Shown: positions 58,745 through 64,000 of the stretch, one piece after another
Layout of the letters: each line of letters begins with the position of its first letter
Position numbering within the stretch: position 1 is the stretch's first letter
Notes under the pieces: model-generated
What the model was told of the DNA's origin: nothing
The model's database searches: none
The model's input: only the letters and a program-made list of their open reading frames with translations
From: Mesocentrotus franciscanus
Lineage: Eukaryota; Echinodermata; Echinoidea; Camarodonta; Strongylocentrotidae
Length of the DNA stretch: 64,000 bases
Direction of reading: 5' to 3'
Assembly (NCBI GenBank): GCA_037976565.1
Contig: CP137671.1
Span: 14,011,229 to 14,075,228 of the forward strand
Program-made: the position numbers and the translations under genes

Positions 58745-59089
58745 GCCGGGTGTGGCAATGCAGCAGGTTGCGGGTGGCTGATTCGTTTAGGCCGGCCGCG
58801 GCCAGACGACCCAATTTAGACAAGGCTCGGCTTCCATTCGGGAGGCTGCAGCTGGCGCATATTTGAGGGCATGCCGCTGTCCTCCCGCCGGCTGCAGCCG
58901 GCTGAGCTCATTTTTTCTAGCTTTTTCCGAGCTCGGCTTCAATTCGGTAGGCCGCGGCCGGCGCATACTTTCGGCTTGCCGCTGGCCTCCCGCCGGCTGC
59001 AGCCAGCTAAGCTAATAACAAAAATGCAGCCGGACGCATAAGTGGAGCTGGCTGCAGCCAGCCGGTATGTTTATTTTTGACGCCTCGCC
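58745..59089. repeat. GC-rich right subterminal region of the 14-kb element
   Basis: Two related units of about 120 bp start at GAGGCTCGGCTTC-like words (about 58,823 and 58,931) and contain CTCCCGCCGGCTGCAGCC. They can pair with the left subterminal region and with themselves. Confidence 0.8.
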
Positions 59090-59619
59090 TTAGCTGTATT
59101 GTTACCTCGATCAAGAAGTATTGATTGATTTATAATGAGTAATTATATTTGTACTTCTAGTATTTTAACAAATCGCATGGATAGAAGTGAGTCAATACCA
59201 TCAATAGTATCTCATAGCATATGTGCTAAATATTTTATCACTTTACTACACGTAGGGCATAAGTATAAGTAACATTTAATACATAATTATATACGTACAC
59301 CTAATGGGACCGTTACGTATTTTAGTAGTAGGATCATTATGCCCGGAAATTTGCATAATTCGCATAAAATCTACATTGGAGATTTATCATGGCTTATGTC
59401 GTTAAGTAATTTACTAGAAATATGTCCGGATAAGCGGTTATAGTTACTTTTGAATATATTAGCCTGGTAGTTTGTTTTAATGAAAGTTGTTATTTTTCAT
59501 GTTTTTTTCTTAACCACAACTATATATATATATACGTGTGGGCCGTAGACACAAATATATATGTGTAGGCAGCGTAATGCCGCAACGTTATGTTCGGAGT
59601 TATTTAGTGTATTTAAAAC

Positions 59620-59770
59620 GTTATCTTTAAAGGAGAAAATCACTCTTTGTTCATACAAATCTTTATTTTAAAGGATAAACTCACTTCACATTTTGAACAA
59701 GTGTTTATATTTAAGTAGAAAGTCACTCCTCGTATTAACAAATTATTTTGTATTAAAAGCCTACGACCGT
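59620..59770. repeat. 83-bp minisatellite, reduced copy
   Basis: About two degenerate units (AAAGGAGAAAATCACTC, TTTTGAACAAGTGTTTAT), corresponding to the much larger array at 530-2,915. Confidence 0.75.
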
Positions 59771-62095
59771 CATTGTCACAGGTATTGTATTATTTGTTTT
59801 GTATTATTACTTTTGCTACTGTGCTGTGAAGTGCAGGAAGATTTTATTGTATACAAAAAATAATAAATAAATTATACATTGCGCTAATGTTATTATACTA
59901 TATTACATTAGACTATATTTGTAAAACTTAACTAAACTTAACATACTTTAAAGTAAATCTAGGTTATCTAAACTAAACTAGACTAACCAACCTAACTGAA
60001 CTCAATTAAATGTGTTATGTAAACACAAATATTTTAAAGTTGATATGGCTGTTTAACCATATAAGAGAGAGTAAGAGATTTGATTTGAGTTGATTCTCAT
60101 GTCAATCTTTCTGGTGACAGAGGTGAATTGTCTGTGGCAGTTGTTTTGTCAGTGTTATTAATCATTTTATCTCTGGTTATTTGGTTGCTCTTGTGTCTGC
60201 ATGGACTCATCCTATAAAGGATGCTATCCTTTTCTTTTCTATTATGAGTTGATGCCAGACAATTTCTGTACGTTACATAGTACATAAGACATAAATATTT
60301 TTAAGTCTTCAGCAAAGTTTGCAATCTTTATTAATTTAATCAACAATTTAAAGAAATGAATACAATTTGCAAATTAGATGTATATAATTTGGTATAAAAA
60401 TGTTATTAAACAATCATCTTTAAACGAAAGTGCTAACATTGAAGCCTATTGTATATATTGCCATCGTCGAGAAGTGTTCTACTTTCCACCAGCCCTGTGA
60501 TGGGGGACCTGGTATCCTGAACTCACCCATCAGTGAGTATTCTACCAGCAACAGAGGACTCAACCTGAGTTATCGCGATACCACCTTTCGACTTACAGCC
60601 AGTTCCTTTTTTACCAGTGACTTTAAATCCAGATTAAGCAGCGACTCAAGGACATTTCAGAGAACTTTTAGTGTCGTATTCTTTATTAACTACAATTCCT
60701 CAAGAGGATGCTGGACTATTTAAATTTTCGTCTTCACCAAGAGTCTCCTGATGAAACTTGGACAATACATAATGTGGAAATTTGATGAGTCAGTGATAGT
60801 CTGTGAGCCTGGAAAAGTCAGAGAGATACATCTGCATTACTAAACAGAAACTGAACTTTTTTCCATGGACTCAGTAACTAATAATTAATATTATTTTTAT
60901 CTAAGACTATACTGATGTCTTTTTTTAATCTTCATGAACATCAATCTTGTATTTATACCCAGTGCATTGCTTGATATTTTTTTGGCAAAAGTTTATGCAT
61001 TTGTAGTTTTGTACACACGTGAGAAAAGTACTTTATACTGTAACAATTATCAGTTTCGAAGTATTTAACTTGTAAGGTTATTGCAAGGAAATAAGTCACA
61101 CAACGATTTAAGATGCTCACATACTATGTGATTTGTTCCATTGGAATAGCTGATGCTCCAGCATTTATATTGTTTGTGTAATAACTATGTTCCTTGATCA
61201 ATTATACAATTGTTTTTTAAACAACGTGTATAGCACTGGATTAAATTCTTGCAAATGTCACCAAATTGTTTTTAAACATAATAATAGGTAAACTTACATT
61301 TGGTAGCCTTATTCTACTGTTATTTCTAACATTTCATGCATACAACTTTTGATTTCCACCCTGTGTAGATCTTCGCATCTATTTCTAGCTATAAACTGAT
61401 ATATTTAATGAGCTTGTAAATTAATTCATAATAATGAGGTGTTTGTCATTGAAACATATCATGTAATCAGGTTGTACTTAAGTTCAGTGCGTGAATTTAT
61501 TTATTTGTTATCTTTGTTTGCACGCGCGTTACAGCTACATAGTGTATATTAAGTACGTTATCACGTTTTGATTCGCTCGTACCTTAAATATATGTATATG
61601 CATTTATTTATGTTTTCTTTCAAATGTTGATCGTCACCTATTCTTAATGATAAGAATGTTTCTGTTATTTGAGGGTTCTTCTAAAAACTTTATTTTTATC
61701 AGATCCTTGTAATGTAACTTCTCACTTTTGATCTTTAATATTGTTGAGAGAATTGCATTGTAAAAGAAACGTTGTGGAATCGATCAGAAAAGGTTGATCA
61801 TCTAGCATTTAAGTATTGGTGTGTACTGCAAGGTTGTGAAATCATCTAAAGGATAAGAAATTTGGCCCAGTCTTGGTAAAGTTACAAGCACTGTACAAAG
61901 AAAGATGTATATGGGACTACCCTATATCTATCCAGTCCGGATAGATATGATAATTTACCAAATTATCAATGAATAGGTGGTTTCCCGGCAAAATTTGTAT
62001 CATCACGTATGAGTCGAAACATATTTTTTCACATGATTGGTAATATGAGCTTCCATTTCATTTTTTGAGAGGGGGGCGTTTCCAAAACTGGTCTA
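59771..62095. other. Copy-2-specific interval; one possible exon
   Basis: It has no counterpart in copy 1. A 97-codon frame at 60,430-60,723 (HQPCDGGPGILNSPISEYST and onward) has less biased composition than its surroundings and could be a terminal exon, but no domain or splice partner was recognised. The rest is AT-rich with no supported gene. Confidence 0.35.
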
Positions 62096-62589
62096 TACCT
62101 TTAATGAGAAAGTCACTCCACTGGTGTTGAAACAAATTGGAAAAAGCGACTCCACATCTCTCGACATGTTGAAGAATGTGACGTTAAATAAAGCTCTCTG
62201 TTTGTTGCTTTGATGATTAATAAAAATGAATCCATTTATTCAGTACTAAAACCGTATGCTCGTTAAGTCATTGTTCTTTTGTGCTAGAAGAATCTCTTGA
62301 AATGATAAACAATTTTTTGTGTAAAACACACCTTCAATTTTCAAATTGGTTTGGAAATATACGTTGAATTTATCTTCATTTGTTATAGTTCTGTGTTATT
62401 CCATTGTGCAGTGAAGGACATCATGGGAGTGAAGGGCGGGGATTGAGAGGTCACGGGGGTGAGCTCTAAGTTACAAAATGCAGCGTATGATAATTCAAGT
62501 GACAAAAGAGAAATTATAGCTGAAGATTAAAAGTTAAAGGTTAACGATAGAATATGGCACAAGGATAAAGAGAAGGAAGATTATACACG

Positions 62590-62712
62590 ATAGAGAGAGA
62601 GAGAGGTGGGCGGGTGGAGGAGGGAGGGAGAAAGAGGCGGGGGGCATTAAACACGGGTACATGCGCATATGCCGCAATGTAACAGAGGAGACAGAGAGTG
62701 AGAAATGGAGAA

Positions 62713-62743
<31 letters not shown>

Positions 62744-62750
62744 GAATTTG
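62590..62750. repeat. GA-rich microsatellite
   Basis: Several GAGAGAGA runs; the counterpart of the compound microsatellite at 4,960-5,060. The open frame on the minus strand (SLSLSLSFSLS) is an artefact. Confidence 0.9.
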
Positions 62751-64000
62751 GAACATTATTACACCGCATTGTAAAAGAACAGACAGTGAGGGCGAAATTT
62801 CAATTTCAATTTCATTAATTTCCACAGATTCATAATATTTAGATAACAGATATTTCACATTTGTTATATACAATCTACCACTGTCTCGTCGATGGTCATC
62901 ACACTACTTCGAAAGGTCGTTTAATTATTCATGCTGTCCATGAACTAGAACACTTAGGCATTATTTGTTTTGACATGGAGCATACAACAAAAGTCTCTCA
63001 GAAATATCCCTGAAATATCGATTACAATGATGTTTATTTGAAATACAATGTACTATCCCCATTCAAACAAAACCGACAATATTAACCAGACACGAAAGGT
63101 TAACAATTTCGATGGTATCTTATTACATTTATCAATATTCGATTAACGACTTTGTTTTTCCCCCTTCAATATCACACTGGAGATGTTAGCCACGTGAGCC
63201 ATGTCATAACATTCATAACATAATATCCACATAGCTGACACAGACTAGAAACATGAGGAACAAGCTCACTTTAACTACCCTTCCATCAATTTTCTTTCCT
63301 ATTCTATGTATTAAAACTTGTTAAAATAATATTTAAACAATTTGAAATATTTATGAGCTTTATTATCGGCGGGAAATATCTGAATATCTTAAGAAATAAA
63401 TATACTCGTAAACAGTCCCGACATGAACCCATATATATATATCAATGTTTAAAACAATGGTATTCGACAGGAATACCTAAACTTATCAGATCTTAATGAA
63501 CAGGTCATGGATAGTCTTATGAATGATAAGATTGAGTTTCAGAGCATTACGAGCTAGAAACTTCTAATGAGCGGAAAAGTCAAGTCAACTCTGAATCGTA
63601 GTGGCGTGGGATTGTTTACGGTTTGAATCCGATTTTAGCATTTACTTATTAAATCTACAAGGTTCACTTATAACAAAATGTCACTCATCAAGGCTCGTGG
63701 CGATTAAAAAAATCCTTTGTAAGATAATGAACTGGCCTGCAACAAAGGTTCTACGCGAAATTACTCTGTGTTATAAAATGAAATATATAAATGTGAAGAA
63801 TATTATATTTACGTCATCATTAAAAGAAAAAAAGCCGCAGTTTACCGCGACATATCTGAACAAGGTTTTACTCGAGGCTTTAATCACCAAAAACAGTTGT
63901 TTTAATTTCCCTATTGAATGCAATTGACGTTTCCTGGAAAATCGGTTCGTAGTTAGATCTATAGTGTGCGGTAAAAGAAATTGTGATCGGATTAGATAAG

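Larger units (their letters stand above)
45129..59089. mobile_element. 13,961-bp TIR element with TTA target duplication
   Basis: The left end begins GGCGAGGCGTCAAAAATAA and the right end is its complement; over 40 bp the TIRs agree at about 37 positions. TTA flanks both sides (45,126-45,128 and 59,090-59,092). The duplicate locus reads GTGCCTTAGCTGTATT at 35-50, a single TTA with no insertion. Subterminal regions (45,150-45,520 and 58,745-59,075) are GC-rich and crowded with CAGCTGGCTGCAGCC-like words. A 3-bp TTA/TAA duplication is typical of PIF/Harbinger elements, but no transposase or Myb-like frame was found, so assignment rests on the target site alone. It contains many nested elements and is presumably non-autonomous or degenerate. 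Confidence 0.9.
45087..64000. repeat. Segmental duplication, copy 2 (split by the 14-kb element)
   Basis: 45,087-45,128 matches window positions 1-42. The match resumes at 59,090 and continues, with gaps caused by insertions in either copy, to the right edge, which corresponds to about 12,827. The orientation is the same as copy 1, giving a direct duplication with an offset of about 45 kb before the 14-kb insertion and 51 kb after it. Confidence 0.85.

Noticed and set aside
45129..59089. 5-bp CCTTA target duplication for the 14-kb element
   Set aside because: Possible arithmetically, but it would remove the terminal CC from only one TIR; the symmetrical reading gives TTA.
62541..62873. 110-codon minus-strand frame
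   Set aside because: Mostly GA-microsatellite translation (SLSLSLS).

Overview
The window is nuclear DNA from a multicellular animal. It is AT-rich, with genes split by GT-AG introns. It contains immunoglobulin-superfamily (IgSF) coding exons, LINE reverse-transcriptase remnants, a tRNA-derived SINE, many terminal-inverted-repeat (TIR) elements and long microsatellites. The repertoire suggests a marine invertebrate, perhaps an echinoderm or another non-vertebrate deuterostome; that assignment is inference and weak. There are no bacterial operons, CRISPR arrays or viral genomes.

Layout. (1) 1-12.8 kb is one copy of a large duplication whose second copy is 45.09-45.13 kb plus 59.09-64.0 kb. 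The first copy carries an 83-bp minisatellite, a LINE remnant, a TA-flanked fold-back element, a 1.7-kb fold-back element, and a broken gene for a FEN1/XPG-like nuclease with a cysteine-rich tail (8.3-10.25 kb). (2) 13.7-15.7 kb, minus strand: an IgSF transmembrane receptor with a tyrosine-bearing tail and one in-frame stop in its second Ig domain. (3) 16-28 kb: mostly non-coding, with several MITEs and a local 0.7-kb duplication. (4) 29.58-41.17 kb, plus strand: a first coding exon followed by six tandem two-exon modules (95 nt + 61 nt) that together encode a roughly 52-residue acidic repeat; a LINE and a SINE have landed in its introns. (5) 43.03-44.52 kb, plus strand: IgSF-type exons, possibly continuing the same gene. 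(6) 45,129-59,089: a 13,961-bp element with 40-bp TIRs and a TTA target duplication. Its empty site is preserved at position 40-42. It is packed with nested elements, including a 4.55-kb fold-back element.

The duplicated flanks act as natural empty-site controls: several insertions (the 14-kb element, a TTAA MITE, a TA fold-back, a SINE tail) are present in one copy and absent from the other. The two visible IgSF loci, one on each strand, lie next to duplication borders. This suggests a tandemly expanding receptor locus shaped by transposons. The exon-module array is the most likely undescribed gene; the fold-back family with 5-bp target duplications and the 14-kb composite element are the most striking mobile DNA.
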